64,000 bases of DNA, from the NCBI RefSeq assembly GCF_032362555.1, contig NC_083506.1, positions 9,719,501-9,783,500 of the forward strand. Reading direction: 5' to 3'. Positions 1-13,537 of this stretch are shown here, in pieces. The DNA is from Amyelois transitella. Its lineage: Eukaryota; Arthropoda; Insecta; Lepidoptera; Pyralidae. The position numbers were made by a program, and so were the translations under genes. Under the pieces are notes generated by a model. That model did no database searches and had not been told where the DNA came from. It saw only the letters and a program-made list of their open reading frames with translations. Numbering within the stretch: the stretch's first letter is position 1; each line of letters begins with the position of its first letter.

Positions 1-3000
1 AGTTACATAAAGAACAAATTATCTCTTTTTTATTTATAGAACTCATAATTATCTTTGACGATACTAAGCATTATACTACATTCAACAGAGAAGAGTAAGA
101 GGCTTAACAATGTTAAGCCTTGGTCAAGACTACCCTAAAACTATAGGGTTGCATAAAAAATTGTTAAATCATGTATGAAATAAAAAAAGATGCAGGGGCC
201 ATGCTAAGTAAAAATATAGTGTCTCTTTCTACTTCAAGCGTTTTAATGTACAAAAGTTAAATACCAAAGTACTTATTAACTTTTGCGTGTAGCATCATGC
301 CCGTAGGATTATAAAAAAAAATTGCCTTTGTTACTTCTCAAAATTTTGTTTGTTTCTGTGTCAGATATAGTTTAAATGGTTATAAGAAAAAAATATTTAT
401 TCTAGCAACTATTTTTGTTGCTGTTTTCTTTTTGATGCATAATAAGAAAAAAGGAAAAAAGGGTAGTCATGTAATTTTGAATCTAAAAATAATCATTATA
501 ATACGGTGTTGTTCTGGCAACTACTTTTGAATTTTATCGTTATACAAAAAATATTAACGAAACTTTTCTCTTAAATATAGGTATTAGTAAGCAGACGTGT
601 AGATAAAGGTATGCGACAAGGTATTATCTTTCCTGATCTAAAGCGCCATATGTTATGCAAAGAGTTGGTAACGACTGAATATCAAAATTCACACGCACAG
701 AGCCCACATAAATCATCCAGTTACAATTTCAACGTCTAAAGAGTAATTAAAAACACATCACGTGTTTAACAAACCCTTTATTGCTCAATCATGAGTACTT
801 ACAATTTGTAATGTAGGTAAGAATGGTACAAGATTTCTTAAATAAGCAGAGTCGTAAAAGTAATACCATACGGTAAAGTACATTCTCTCAAAATATTTGC
901 ACCCTTAGTGTTTAGCTAAGTTCGCGATACGTAAATAGCAGGTTTAATCTGTTTAGTTAATAGCTCTAAATATGATGACTTTTAATATCGACCGCCGATA
1001 AATTGCCTGCAATTATATAATCTAGACCCATACAAATACTCTACGAGTTCACACCAAAGTATGTTCAAGAATATTGTTTTACCTTTGTTTTATTTAATAA
1101 TTCCACACAATCTTAAGATTTAGAGAGGTTATACTTAATGCTAATGTATTCTTACTTTATCTTTGGTATATTTTCTTCCTCTGATTTCATTTAAATATAA
1201 GTATAAACGGAAACACAATAAAACGACCAATATCATTACTGGTGCAATTTAACAATAAAACAATTAATTACAATAAAACAGTTACAGTTACCAATAAAGA
1301 TATCGGTAACGATAACTGTTGTATTGTATCACTGTACATAAATAGAAACTGTATTATCTATATCACAGATATCAGAGTAAGACCTGTAATATTCCGATTT
1401 TTGTGATCTATAAGTATTTACTCACCTCACTTGTTTATCCGTTATGATTTCTTGTAAAATTTTAAAGTTCTGACTTTGTGAACAATTACATTATCGTTAC
1501 TAAAAACTCTTACTTACTATCTTACCTGTGTACGTTTATGTATGTTTGCATTTGAAGGTACTTTATTGGTATCAAGCCCAGGTGCCAGATTATCTTCTAA
1601 CTGGCTACCTTTTCTTAACTATCACTTACTATTTATTTTCTTAAAGAAAAAGCTCATGTTGAAATAAATGGTCTCTCATTTTTTCCGTGATTTAAAAAGT
1701 TAGCTGGACTTTAGTGTTCGCATCCACAGTCTTGAACCTGATCTTATTCTGAGGCTTTTTTGGCGAATGGACTTTAATTGGAGACTGTAAAAAAGAGGAA
1801 TGCGCCCGCATGACCGCAGCCAGGGTATGCCCATTGTCTTTTACGCACCTCTATAAATTTAACCCTTACTTCGGCATATCACCAGCGTGTTTATCTGTTC
1901 GCGGTTAGACTCTGCCTTTTTATTAACCGTTATTATTGGCTAAACGTGACATCCTTCAAACATGAATGTCTATGATCAACAACGAACTGAAGGACATCTA
2001 AATTGATAACAACACTACCAAGATCTGAAGTGTTCGGCAAAGAATTATGAGGATGAGCCGGCCTCAGATGAGGCGAAGAAAAAGTTATTGACTTAACGTG
2101 GCCTTTGGATCTTGTGATTATTGGCTCTGACTACAGCGGAAGGAATATATAACTGATGCGTATACATTATGTGTGTTCATGTAGGCATTATTGATTAGCA
2201 CTTTTTTGTTGTATTTAAGTAGGTATATACTCTTGGTAATCTATCCATACTACTAAGTAATATTATAAAAAGAAAAGATTTTGATGATATTTATAAGAAG
2301 ACAACTAAACAGATACAGAAAATAAAACGGAAAGGCTGTGATTAAGTTAATTTTTGATAACGCTTTTCTCATAGAAGATTATATTTTTTACTTATAAAAA
2401 AGTTGTGATTCAAGAAGGGGTTACTTTTTTATTCTTCCCATATTTTGTGAAACATAATGTGAAGGTTTATAATAAAATCAACTTGATGCGCAGGCGGTGG
2501 TCGATCGTTAACCAACATCTTATTTCTCATATAAGTCGTCATTAACGACTAATTGTAGATGGAAATTAATCTTTTATTGCTAATATGGAAAATTTATGGC
2601 TTTAGTGCAAAATGAATACTTGGGTGGTGAGTAGTTATGATAGTAGAGTGGCAGAGGATACAATTGATTTGACGTTCTTTAAAAACCTAAGTACTTCCTA
2701 GATTTACGTTACAGTTTCATTCCTCCCTCATAGAGTAATTATTTAATATCACTTAAAATGCCTTATTTTTAAGAACTACGAAAGCTATAAATAGAGTTGC
2801 ATCTATGCTATAGACTTTGTAAACTTTGAAATTGTCAAAACAAAACAGCATTAATAATATTAACTTGGATAATAAACCTCAACCAGCTTGTATTGTGAAA
2901 CTTATTCTGTTAAGAGAACAGAGACCATCTCGGTAACGAGTATGATGATATTATTTCAATAAGCTTAAATTTTGTCTGAATAATTAAGAAAAGTAAGCAA

Positions 3001-3764
3001 AATGTAAGTGTTCGTCTTTTAATACTTAAATTATAACAGATGGTGTATCTGATTCAAAAAAAAATAAAATGTAGTATGTTTAATTAGGTGCCTACGATAG
3101 CACACTATTAAGAATTGAAAGGGTTGACCCCTGCCGCGCCGCGCCGGCCTTCCAATGCCTCTACCTGACTCGAGCACTATTTGCTTACCACGATTCATTC
3201 CATTAAACCACTGAATAAACTCATTATTGCTGAATGCAACTCCCGCTGAAAGGCACCTTTCAAATTATATTAAATCCTATTATCCGCATTTATTCCCAAG
3301 TTTGATTAGTACCGTATCATTTAGTCCTGTGTTGTAATTACGCGTTGTCATATGAAAATGATACCTCGTACTCAGTTTTTTAAGTTGAAATTCATGTGAG
3401 TTATTTTTGTGGCGGTGCCTTTGTGCGCGTGAGATGAAAGCCCCGCGTGATCATTTATCATTGACAAATACAATACTATTGGGACAGGGATCAAGAAATC
3501 GATGGACAAACAAACTGGAAATAGGTTTTTGATGGCGGAATAATATGATGTCTACCTGTATCGAAAATTATTGAATGTTGTTAAAGACAAATTTAGCCAG
3601 GGAAGCGCAGAACAAACACTTTGGTGCAAATTGTCTTCGTCGTGCAAATAAACTATATTTACCTACTTATATTCATTTTGTTGTGGTACTAATGTTTTTC
3701 ACTTTACAGTTATCAATTAATTACCTAATGAAATCTTCTTTATTGAGTACACATTATCTTGTGC
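1..3764. other. Intergenic, no gene seen
   Basis: AT-rich DNA with stop codons in all frames and no ORF showing domain-like composition. It contains an imperfect inverted repeat at 1269-1328 (separate entry) and a short GC-rich patch near 3125-3180. No RNA gene was recognised. Confidence 0.6.
1269..1328. repeat. Imperfect inverted repeat (hairpin potential)
   Basis: The left arm around 1269-1292 pairs with the right arm around 1304-1328. The innermost 15 bases pair at 13 positions around a 12-base loop, and the outer TACAA/TTGTA bases also pair. It could be a decayed MITE end or a chance fold. No flanking duplication was seen. Confidence 0.4.
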
Positions 3765-3925
3765 TGTGGTTTCAGGCACCAACAGAAAATAATGGGACCA
3801 CTACATCTCTTTCCCATGGATGAAAAAGCGGCAAAGAAATTAAGAATATACTTATAAACTTGGGATTCTTCTTTTAGATAATGGGTTAGCAACCTGTCAC
3901 TATATGAATCTCAATTCTATCAATA
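3765..3925 (+). mobile_element. SINE family A, 5' part only
   Basis: It begins with the family 5' end (GTGGTTTCAGGCACC, consensus GTGGTTCCCGGCACC). It continues through the block meaning 'actccatctctttcccatgg', the 'ataaacttgggattctt' block and the 'gggttagcaacctgtcac' block, and stops after 'tctcaattctatca'. The 3' third with the (TGTA)n tail is missing, so this is a 3'-truncated or interrupted copy. Confidence 0.75.
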
Positions 3926-4180
3926 AGTATAGACAGTGGGAAATCAGATCATCAGACCAAAGACCAAAGAAAAATTTAATATATAAATCTCGTCACTATG
4001 CTGGCATGTCGTTAGAGCCCTTTAAGTTCTTAAGTAAGCCGGAGTCACTTAGATATTATATTTTTTTATTTAAAACTTTAAAATGTAAACGACTTTTTTA
4101 ACATCTTTAAAGTAGCCTTTTGCAGCTGTCATACAAAGCTTGTCGGATAATCATTACTGCATAAACACAATACGCAGCAA

Positions 4181-4412
4181 CATACATACATACATATAAT
4201 CACGTCTATATCCTTTGCGAGGTAGACAGAACCAAAAGCTTGAAAAGACTGGAAGGCCACGTTCAGCGGTATGGCAATTGAGATTCAAATAGTGGCAGGT
4301 TGCTTGCCCATCGCTTACAAGAAGAATGCAAGTTAATTCGCCATTCCCTTAGTCGCCTTTTACGACTTCACGGTTAAGAGATAAAGTGCCGGGAACCTCA
4401 CGGCAACAGGGT
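4181..4412 (-). mobile_element. SINE family A, near full-length
   Basis: Read on the minus strand it runs from the 5' block ending in TTCCCGGCAC through the 'gatgggcaagcaacctgccac' region. It then passes the 'ctgaacgtggcctt' and 'ctcgcaaaggatatagacgtga' blocks to a (TGTA)n tail at 4181-4195. It is about 230 bp long and diverged, so not a recent insertion. Confidence 0.85.
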
Positions 4413-7400
4413 GAAAATAAAAATGCACACTTTTTTCCACACATCTCTCTCTACAAAGTACAACTGTTAAGTCTCTGTAATTAATTGTTTATTGAAACGC
4501 ATAAAACGGAATGGTTTTACATATCAATTGCGCCCTCTGACGACGGCGGCAAAGACAAACGCGGCATCGCTAGGGCTCCGCGGGCCGCCATTGGCTGCCC
4601 CCTCGAGGGCGGGGCGCTCCCGCCTTCGCACGCTAGATGGAATATTGAAATATTGTCTATGGTCGGATTCTGTTCACTCAAGTGGTAAACAATACGAGGG
4701 TTGCTTGAGAATATATAGATAATATAATGGTGCTATTATGAAAAGTTTTGTCACTTTGATATTGCTTGTTTATAACGTAGAACTCAATCTTTTGAAGATT
4801 GTTCGCTGTCTACCCTGTAAGAGATAAAAACGTGATTTTTGTATGTAAATAAGTATGTTTATAATTCTAGTAAATTTTATGAAAATTCCTACGAAAGCAA
4901 ACAAAAAAATTTTAGGTGCCCTTCATGGAAATCAGTATAAAAGCATCGTTAATAAAGTATTTTTAAAGACGTAGAATTTCGTACTTACCTATGTGGAGAC
5001 TAGAATAGAAGTACCAACAACTAAATAAGTAAGAACTTAAGTAAATAATCCAATATGTCTCCTAGGTACTTAGATAATGTTCATCCTACTTAGATCATCA
5101 ATTAAGTACTTAGAATGGATAGGTTTTATTGCGTAAGGAAATTTTTACAGTATGTTTGTACGATAAAACTGAGAAAGAAGGTTTCCATAAAAACCATAAG
5201 CAGAAAAGAGTTTTATTTACTTTTGATCAGATGACTGGTCTTAGGAAAACTAAAAATTTATTCGTTTTGTTTCTCTAGAATTTTCTAAAACGAATTTTGT
5301 AAAAAACTCCTTAAGGAAGAAAATACCTATGCTGTATTGAAAAGTATCCGATCATCAATTTCTACAAATTAAGGCTACTAATATTCAAGAGATCAAGATA
5401 CGAAACCTCAATAAACGCTTCTTGCTCACGATCTCATTAGGGAGTCAAACTTTAACTAGTTTCGATCAATTATAACAGCTATAATAAATATAACGACCGA
5501 TTATAACTCGTGGAAAACCTTACATCAAACCACGTTACAATGTTAACAATAAATATTTATACAGGTAGCAGCTGCTCTAAAATCTTCGCTCCGATACCCA
5601 AATAATAATTAGCCTGCCCTTAGCACCTCAGTCGGCGGAGGAAAAAAGAGCTAGCCGGGGCTCGCTCGCGAACCAACGCAACCTGTAATTTGGAAATTAT
5701 TATCTAACACATTGTGCCTTTCTGGTTATCCCGCCGGTCAATTTGCCGTTTTTATGGCTCCCACAGAGCCGCGGCCTCTAATTATCTCGCCACGATCTCA
5801 GCCCGAGGCGGATACTCATACACACATATACAATGCCTGTTAACAATCTTATGTCCTTAGAATACAGCCTAAATTTAAACAAAACAAACACACGCCGATT
5901 TAGTTAGAAACATGAGAAAATATGTTTGTGAGGGTAACACGTCTGCGCGAATTCTATTTGTTTTACCGTGTATTCTTTAACAGTTTTTAATCACGATTAA
6001 AGTTTTTGTGCATATTCTAACTTCTATAAATATAATAATAATTGTAAATTTAATGACTGGTTATAAAATAGGAATGTTTGTAGTCAACATCAAGGCCGGG
6101 CTCGGATTTGGCAAGTGAAGAAACTAGAAAGTATGAATAAAGCGAAGTGGACATTAAAATTATTAGCCATAAGTTTATCGCCGTCACAATGCCCTTTTAT
6201 ACGTTATTATCTATGCATAAACGTCGTAAATTCAAATTATAATCGGTGAGTTTTAACGCCCAATTTAAAATTAGAGAAACTTAACGAACCGAAGGAACAT
6301 CCCGACGTCGTTTAGAAGCAACGAGGTCTCTCGACGGGTTGTATTCTATTAGAAAGGACTACTAATAAAATTAATTTATTTCTCGATTACAACAGTAACG
6401 CGAGTTCAAAACGAGCCGCTGCTTCGCGTCATTAATCATATTAATTAAGAGGCATTAAGAGCTTTTGTTCATCGTGCTTTCGATAAACGAGCATCTACTT
6501 TGTGCTCTAACAAATTAAAGAAGACTTTGTTTGGAAAATACTTAGTTACTTACTAATCTTAGCAAACTTGTTAGAGCGACGGTGTCTGAGTGAACTCGTA
6601 AGCCTATCTGTCCCAAAGCAGGGTCATTTAAGCTAGGAACAACTTTTCGGTGATAAAAAGAAATTGGGTTGATATTAGACAGGCGGAACTAATACTCCGC
6701 GGGACATCAGCGCGGTGCCATTTCCTTTGCTTAAAATAATGGATACACGTGGATAAACCCTGATTTTGAACTTTATTTGATTTAAATTTGTCATATTTCT
6801 TTTGCTCGCTTCATTCTTTCTTACTTTGATGATTTTACAAAACTGTTCTACTACATTAAGCTTATTTTTGCATGTCGTTACGAAAGTTCACGATCCTTCA
6901 ATCGCTGATTTATTTAGTGCAATCCATTCATTCTAACAGAATAAGAAAATGTATAAACGTACTTACAACTAAATTAATTATAGCATTAATTTTGCAAGAA
7001 ATAATTACCACGAAGAAGCTATTGTTAATCATAGTTGTGAATAACAGCACTTTCCATTCATCAATCTAGTCAAAACAATGGCTGGGATTAACACGAGCGT
7101 GGCTAAACGTGACCACGAGCCACCATCGGCGCGGACGCAGCCCAAAGTAATAATGTAGGTAACAGATTTTTTATACAATCTTTTGTTTAGTAAGTAGGTA
7201 TGTAAGTATTTACATACAGACAAATCCAACAGTACCAAGAAAACTCAGGTCATTGATGGAATTGAGATTCACAAAAATACTTGTACAATTTCCGGAGATA
7301 AATAGGAAGGTAAATATATAACAAACAGTGATTCAAAAGCGATATATGGTTTTATATATTTTTAATTCTTAGCAAATTCGACAATCCATCAAATTTAATA

Positions 7401-8677
7401 TTAATATACCTAATTACATATTGAAGACTTCGAACAAATACTTAAAAATGCATTTTTAAATTAAAGCTTTGCAACAAAAATTGTAGCTAGATATATAACC
7501 GTAAAGTTCTTTCTAAATATCGATGATATAAATATATAAAAATTAAGTTTGACCCCACTTAAAGTCTCTGTCAAACCCAATGGTTCACTGTGGTCAATTT
7601 TGTGTTACAATGGTTTCTACCATCCGCCTCTTTTGCTATACATTTGTAATTTGTACAAAAAAGTTTTAATACATAAAAAAATAGTATGATTTTACTAGTC
7701 GAAACAAGTAGGTATTATCCTATGCATTCACACGATATACACCTCTGTAGGTACTTTAGTTTTTGCTAAAGCCCGCATGGCTATAATTTTACTGTTCGAT
7801 TATTTACACAATTATACATATAACTGCAATAGCTAGATAAACAAGGTTATTCGTATCGATACATTCTGAATGAATTATTTTTTAATGAGTTTCAAAAAGA
7901 AAAACTTTATTATATCTCTGTGTAAGACTTGGATGATATAGTTATGCATACAATGCACAAGTATCCATAAATTGGACCGCCATTAAACATACTTAATAGA
8001 ATTCTTTGTTTAAGGTACCTACATATAAATAGGCAACGCCCACCTATCATTACTCAAAATGTAGGGAAGAAACTTTAAATAACCTATCCTTGTATAAACC
8101 AACGATAAACTATGTAATTAAATAATTCACTAGACTGTCACGTAAGTATTACACACGTTCCAAGGAGTCTGCGTGGCGACTGATGGATCGGTGTGAACGG
8201 TCGCTTATTTCGCCAACTAATTAAAATCCCGACGTCGGCAAAGCGGCAATTACTGGGCAAGATTGCGCCGTACACGGCAAAAAATATAAAATAACTTGTA
8301 CTTTGTCCAGCGACGTGGCAAAGTTTCCACATTTACTCGCAATTTGGTACATAATTGAATGACAGTAAGTGGTTACAGCAATCTTACGCGAAATGTCTTT
8401 GTATGGTCAATTATTAAAGGTTAGTTATTTGATTGAAATTTATTGCTGATCATAATCTCTGCATTGGATGTGTTGAAGTAGGTATCTAGATAAGAATTAA
8501 CTACATAATTGTTATTTAATTTTAATAGATTGTTTAAAAGATAATTACTAAGAAAATAAAAGTTTTATCAACTCTTTTACTTAGTAATTGCACATGTAAC
8601 TTGACAAACTGCAAATGTGAGCTTTACAAAATGTTTATGAGAAATCGCGGCACATTATCGCTCACACGTTTAATATG
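4413..8677. other. Intergenic, GC-rich blocks, no gene seen
   Basis: No supported gene. Two GC-rich islands stand out from the AT-rich background: about 4530-4645 (contains a GGCCGCCATTGG string) and about 5618-5820. Short ORFs over these islands look like composition artefacts because they have no recognisable domain and overlap in several frames. The remainder is featureless AT-rich DNA. Confidence 0.55.
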
Positions 8678-8737
8678 GAAATAGTTGAAGCAACTTAAAC
8701 AATACAGAAATAGTTGAAGCAACTATTTCTGTATTGT
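8678..8737. repeat. Perfect 18-bp palindrome next to a direct repeat
   Basis: The bases 8699-8716 and 8720-8737 are perfect inverted copies separated by a 3-base loop (AAG). The 18-base string starting GAAATAGTTGAAG occurs at 8678-8695 and again at 8707-8724. The combined direct and inverted layout suggests a template-switch event. Confidence 0.85.
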
Positions 8738-11700
8738 CTAACAAATTCAATCTATAAAGGAATCATGCCTTTTGATTGGCCAAGTCACATTGCATGTTAC
8801 AATTTCTAAAAGTAGCTCGTAATAGTAGTGAATGACAGCCGAGCGCCGCCGCGCCGTCTAAAGGCAACAGTCCAATGTTACCTGAACTATAAATTATAAA
8901 TGTACGAAGTACAAGAAATCAAAAGTAAAGGGACAAATCACAGAAAAATTTCCCTAAATAATATAATAATTTGTGTTATGGGATACAATTTATAGTGAAA
9001 CATCAAGACCCATAGACCATAAAATGTGCGTTTTTCATCATGGCCTGACCCGGATTCGATCTCGGGTCTTGTGGTTCAGAAGCAAGAATACTCTCCTATA
9101 AACGTTTATTTCTTCTAGAATCCAACTAACTACAATATTTTGCATTGTTTGAGGCGATCAGCCAGTGTTTTAAAGCTGTCAGTTACTTCAAAAAACTACT
9201 ACAAATGCAATTTTTAAACAACATAGCACAGCACTTATTCACTCTAGCCTATTCTCAATTATATTCTCAGCTGCTCAACTTCTGAAGAGAGCAGATGTTA
9301 GAATATTTAGTTAAATTTTTACGGCTAGTCGATTGCCTTTGATTTTTTCTTCAATATTATTATCATAAGTGCCCTTGTTTGTTTCCAAGATGGAGACTTA
9401 TTCCATTCTAAACGACAAATCATCAGCTTCCTGACTGGTCGTTCGTTGGTGGTTCCCGGTTGAGTCGTCACCTCTCTAGAGAGGAGTACAAGATGCGCCG
9501 GTGACCGCACGTTCCTTGATTAGGTAGGTCAGAATTCTACACGAAGCGACACTCGTCTGGCGCCGCAACCTTTACAGAGGTAAATAACATATTGGTTCAT
9601 GACCAAAATATTCTATAGCACAACAATATCAGCTTACATTTTAATGTTACTACAGCCTAACAACTGACGACAAACTCATGCATCACGCACGATACTATCA
9701 TTAATTAAATGTGGAATTACTTATAACTTCATTGGCTACTGTGAGCGAACAATTTCCTCCTCAATAATTACAGTATATTAGGGCCTATTATCGCGTATGA
9801 CGTGCTATTAGTTTAATACGTCGCCATTTCAATAATCGCTCAGACAATGGTCCCTGGATTGCGCATTATTGAGGAATTTTACAAATATTGCATGCGCTGT
9901 ATTATGCACCACGTCAATTGAATTCAAATGAACCTTAGTGATTGTAGAAATCATAATTATGGGATTAATAATATAACATGTTATTTATTTGTGACAGGTT
10001 ATATTTGTACGTTAGTTTGTAATGCAGCATATAGCGCAGTGTATAAATCGATAATAAAAGAGTTCAAATATGGACATACATATAACTCCTGGCTTTTCTC
10101 GTTCCTGTGATGGTGGGTATTATTATGTGAAACATAATTTACATCGTAATTAGTTTTGCGTAACAGACTCTTTCGATTTTGCTCGAAAGTTTGGACATGC
10201 AACTTACCGGTAAAATATTATATAAGTAAGTATTTTGTTTATTCAAATATAATCTATTTGCATAAATATCGTAAAAGAGCGACTGAGGTAAAAGATAATA
10301 AACTTGGGATTATACATGTAGGCCATTGTAGGCGATGTGCTAACAACTTGTCATTAATTCTTAAGCTATAATTGTGGGTACCTAAGTACTTATTTGAAAT
10401 CTTTACGAATAGGAAATAGAAAAAAATGTAGGGTCAGTTAGCAAATATCTGATGAAATATCGCATGCATGAAACGGTAGTAATGAACAATGTTAAATTTA
10501 TAAGCAGTGATTCAAAGTCCTTTCAATACAGGTAGGTTCCGACCGCCCTGCAGGCATTCATAAGCTATTTGCGATTATTTCCCAATTTTATTATTCTGTT
10601 ATCATTTTGTTAATAGCATTTCGATTAGTGCGAAATATCAACTTTATGGTTTAACTATAAAGTGGATATTCGAGTGTGAGTCAAATGAAAAGTAAGGAGA
10701 TGAAAGATGCCGCCACCATTTGTCACTACTTTCGGAACGAGGTGCCGGAGTAAAGTACCGACCCGCCCTGTTTACACCTCGGGCCTGCTTCAACGAGTTT
10801 TCTTTTTTTTAACGACAAATAATAACTGTATAGATGTGTAACTTAACATGTATACGTCTTTTGTGGATCGAGAGCAACGGTAAAGTCAGCGGACTTGAAT
10901 GAAAGAAAGAGTGAGTCGAGTGTAAGTTTTATAATGAGTTTTTTTATATTTTTTTTAACAATATCTATGTTTTTGTACCAGACGAATTAAAATACTCCTG
11001 AACTTTAAGCAACTTATGTAAGGACTCTTGTCGCGGGTTTAAATTCATCTTTTTATCTAATTATTGATAAATTTATGATTTTATGTAAATAATTTGATAT
11101 CGGTTGGTCGACTTGAACATTGATAATCCTATTGTAGGTTAATACTAGGTAGGTACTTTATACCAGTTTCAAGTGATTTATTTGTGGTTTCTTTAATTTG
11201 ACGGGGCGACCGGCACAAGAATGCAAAGTTAATGGTTTTGGTTTTGAGACCATAACCAATCACTCCGTCATCAAAATTAAGAGGACATTATGCGTGGCGT
11301 ATTTTTATGAAAACCGCGCGGTAGGCAACTCGGAAAAAGTGGATTAATTTATGTAGTATGCACGAGGGGACATTGCGAAAATCGGTACTATGTAATTTAA
11401 TGTCGATGTCACTACACAAAAAGAAACTTTATAAAAACTTAACATTTAAAATGCATTTGTAAAATTTAAAAAAAAAAAACACTTTTTTATGGTACCAACT
11501 TACATGTGGCCTTTTAAGTTTACTCTGTAAGGGATAAAGATGTCATTTAATATGCACCTAAACTTATACATTTTCAAGTTCTCATTTAAATTTATGGTTT
11601 TTGACCAAAAGAGAAATCATGCACACACACAGGTCTAAGCTGCGAACAATTAAAATATTTGTGATATTAATTATATTAATTACCATAATGGTAGTGCGTG

Positions 11701-13517
11701 GATCAAATTGCCCATTAGAAGCAAAACGCCAAATCATTTTACAAGAAAGCGAGAACCCACCTCACATCATTTACATAATTTATTCATTTGCCAGCACAAG
11801 TGTTGTAACTTGGATGTTCCTATTGTACTTTATTTTAGGTGCAATAAAATTTAAATAATTAAATAAATGTTCTTCTAAAAATAATTTATTCCGAATTAAA
11901 TCTTAGCATTTGTTCATTAAGCAGCATTTTTTTAATAAGTCGGGTAACAGTTAAGATTATAAAATTCAATCAATTAATAGGTTCATGATGGATGGGCTAT
12001 CAACCTGTCAGTATCCGAGTCTTATTTTCATCATTAAATCAGGGTAAAAGTTCTTGCGAGATTTAAAGAGTTCGGTCCATGAAAATTTGCTGCTGATGGT
12101 GCCGCTGTGCATATAAAGACAATAAATAAATTTTCCATTGTTCCTTGATATTTTTGTTAGAAAGTGATTCTTCAAAATATATTTTTTTAATTCGAAAGCG
12201 TTTGTTAATTTGTGATCACGCGACCTGAGCCCCAGGCGGTGTAATAGCAGCTGTAATTGAACTACATGCAAGTTCAAAACAGGTTGTATCAACACGCGAG
12301 TTACAAAGCTACTCGTCTAAGCCGGTGATACGATCTCTCAAATATTAAACTAATATTTAGGCAACGCTTTGCTTGGAGCCGCCTCATTTACATAAGGTAC
12401 GCTTTCATGCCGACGACGCGACGCAAGTTTGATTTGGCCTTCTAAATAATCTCTATGTTTAATGTCATAAACATTACAAAAACTTAATATTTCTATTACC
12501 TAGTTACCATTCAAATTTTCGAAATTTCTCGGTCGATCCCCCATCCCATAACCCACATGTGAATAAGAAATTTACAGTCAGATAATAATGAAAAATAGTG
12601 AAAGCTATTTTATTTTACTATACTATAATACTATTAATTGTTTCTGATCACGGTATTGAGTTTCAGAATTCTGTATTTTAAATTTCAGAATTTTAGAAGA
12701 AGCAACGCAGTTTAGACTCACTCACATGATGAATCGCAGCAGCCGAACAGTAGTTTAAGGCCGTCGCATGTAGCAGTAAATATCATAATCATAACCCATT
12801 AGCCTGCTAATGTTATGTCCCTGCCGGCAGCCTTTGACTTGTTTTATTACGTTGCTATTAATTGTTGTGAACGATTCAACGATCCTAAGAGTTTTCTAAT
12901 ACTTTTCATAGAAATGGATATTAGGTATGAGGGATTTGAATGCTTTATTTAGAATGATGTGATTGTTTTTACTGTAGAAATATTAATGACAAAACAAAAT
13001 ATCAAGTTACTAGTTCCAAGAATTTTTATAATTGAAACACATAAGTAGGTTAAGGTAGTTTTGGTACCTACTTTTCACATTGATCGTTTTTCAAAAAAAG
13101 GCAATATCTTTTCAAAACTAATGCCAATTTGATATTTTGAGATCGATTTCAATTCAATGTTATCAAGGTATAGTGGCGGCCCTATAAAGAAGTTGATTGA
13201 TTTTTGTTACATTTAAGTAGGTAGGTACCTACTGTATCTGTATAAGAGGTTCAGATTTTATTATCTTTTCATGATGATTTCCGTATTATATTTATTCACA
13301 GGCAATATAAATATTATTGTACCTAATCAATTTTTAATAGTCAAATTGCCACGTTAATACCTTTAGAATTTATTCGTTGACTCATATCATACCAAGGTTA
13401 CACCAATGTTAGAAGTTCAATAATGCAATAAAGTCAATACAGTGGCTTTGAAGAGTCGAAGTAAATACAATATTTGTGACAAAACCTGGAGGGGTTACTA
13501 CCTACATATCTTGTGAT
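8738..13517. other. Intergenic, no gene seen
   Basis: No supported gene. At 9045-9070 the minus strand carries a GATCGAATCC string resembling an RNA polymerase III B box, possibly a SINE relic. A small ORF at 11601-11858 (85 codons, two hydrophobic stretches) has only a TTG start and no recognised homology. At about 11988-12040 there is a short diverged match to the middle of SINE family A. A GC-richer block lies at about 10690-10800. Confidence 0.5.
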
Positions 13518-13537
13518 CTATCTAATTAATTAGATAG
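13518..13537. repeat. 20-bp perfect palindrome with TAATTA core
   Basis: CTATCTAATTAATTAGATAG is self-complementary with no spacer. The TAATTA core is a typical homeodomain binding core, but in DNA this AT-rich it can arise by chance. Confidence 0.5.

Noticed and set aside
9041..9090. tRNA-like B box on the minus strand (GATCGAATCCGGGTC)
   Set aside because: Only the B box is recognisable. There is no cloverleaf and no second copy in the window to define an element.
11601..11858. 85-codon ORF with two hydrophobic stretches, plus strand
   Set aside because: It opens with TTG and not ATG, lies in an AT-rich region where Ile/Leu/Phe-rich frames are expected, and shows no recognisable family. 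No splice sites link it to other exons.
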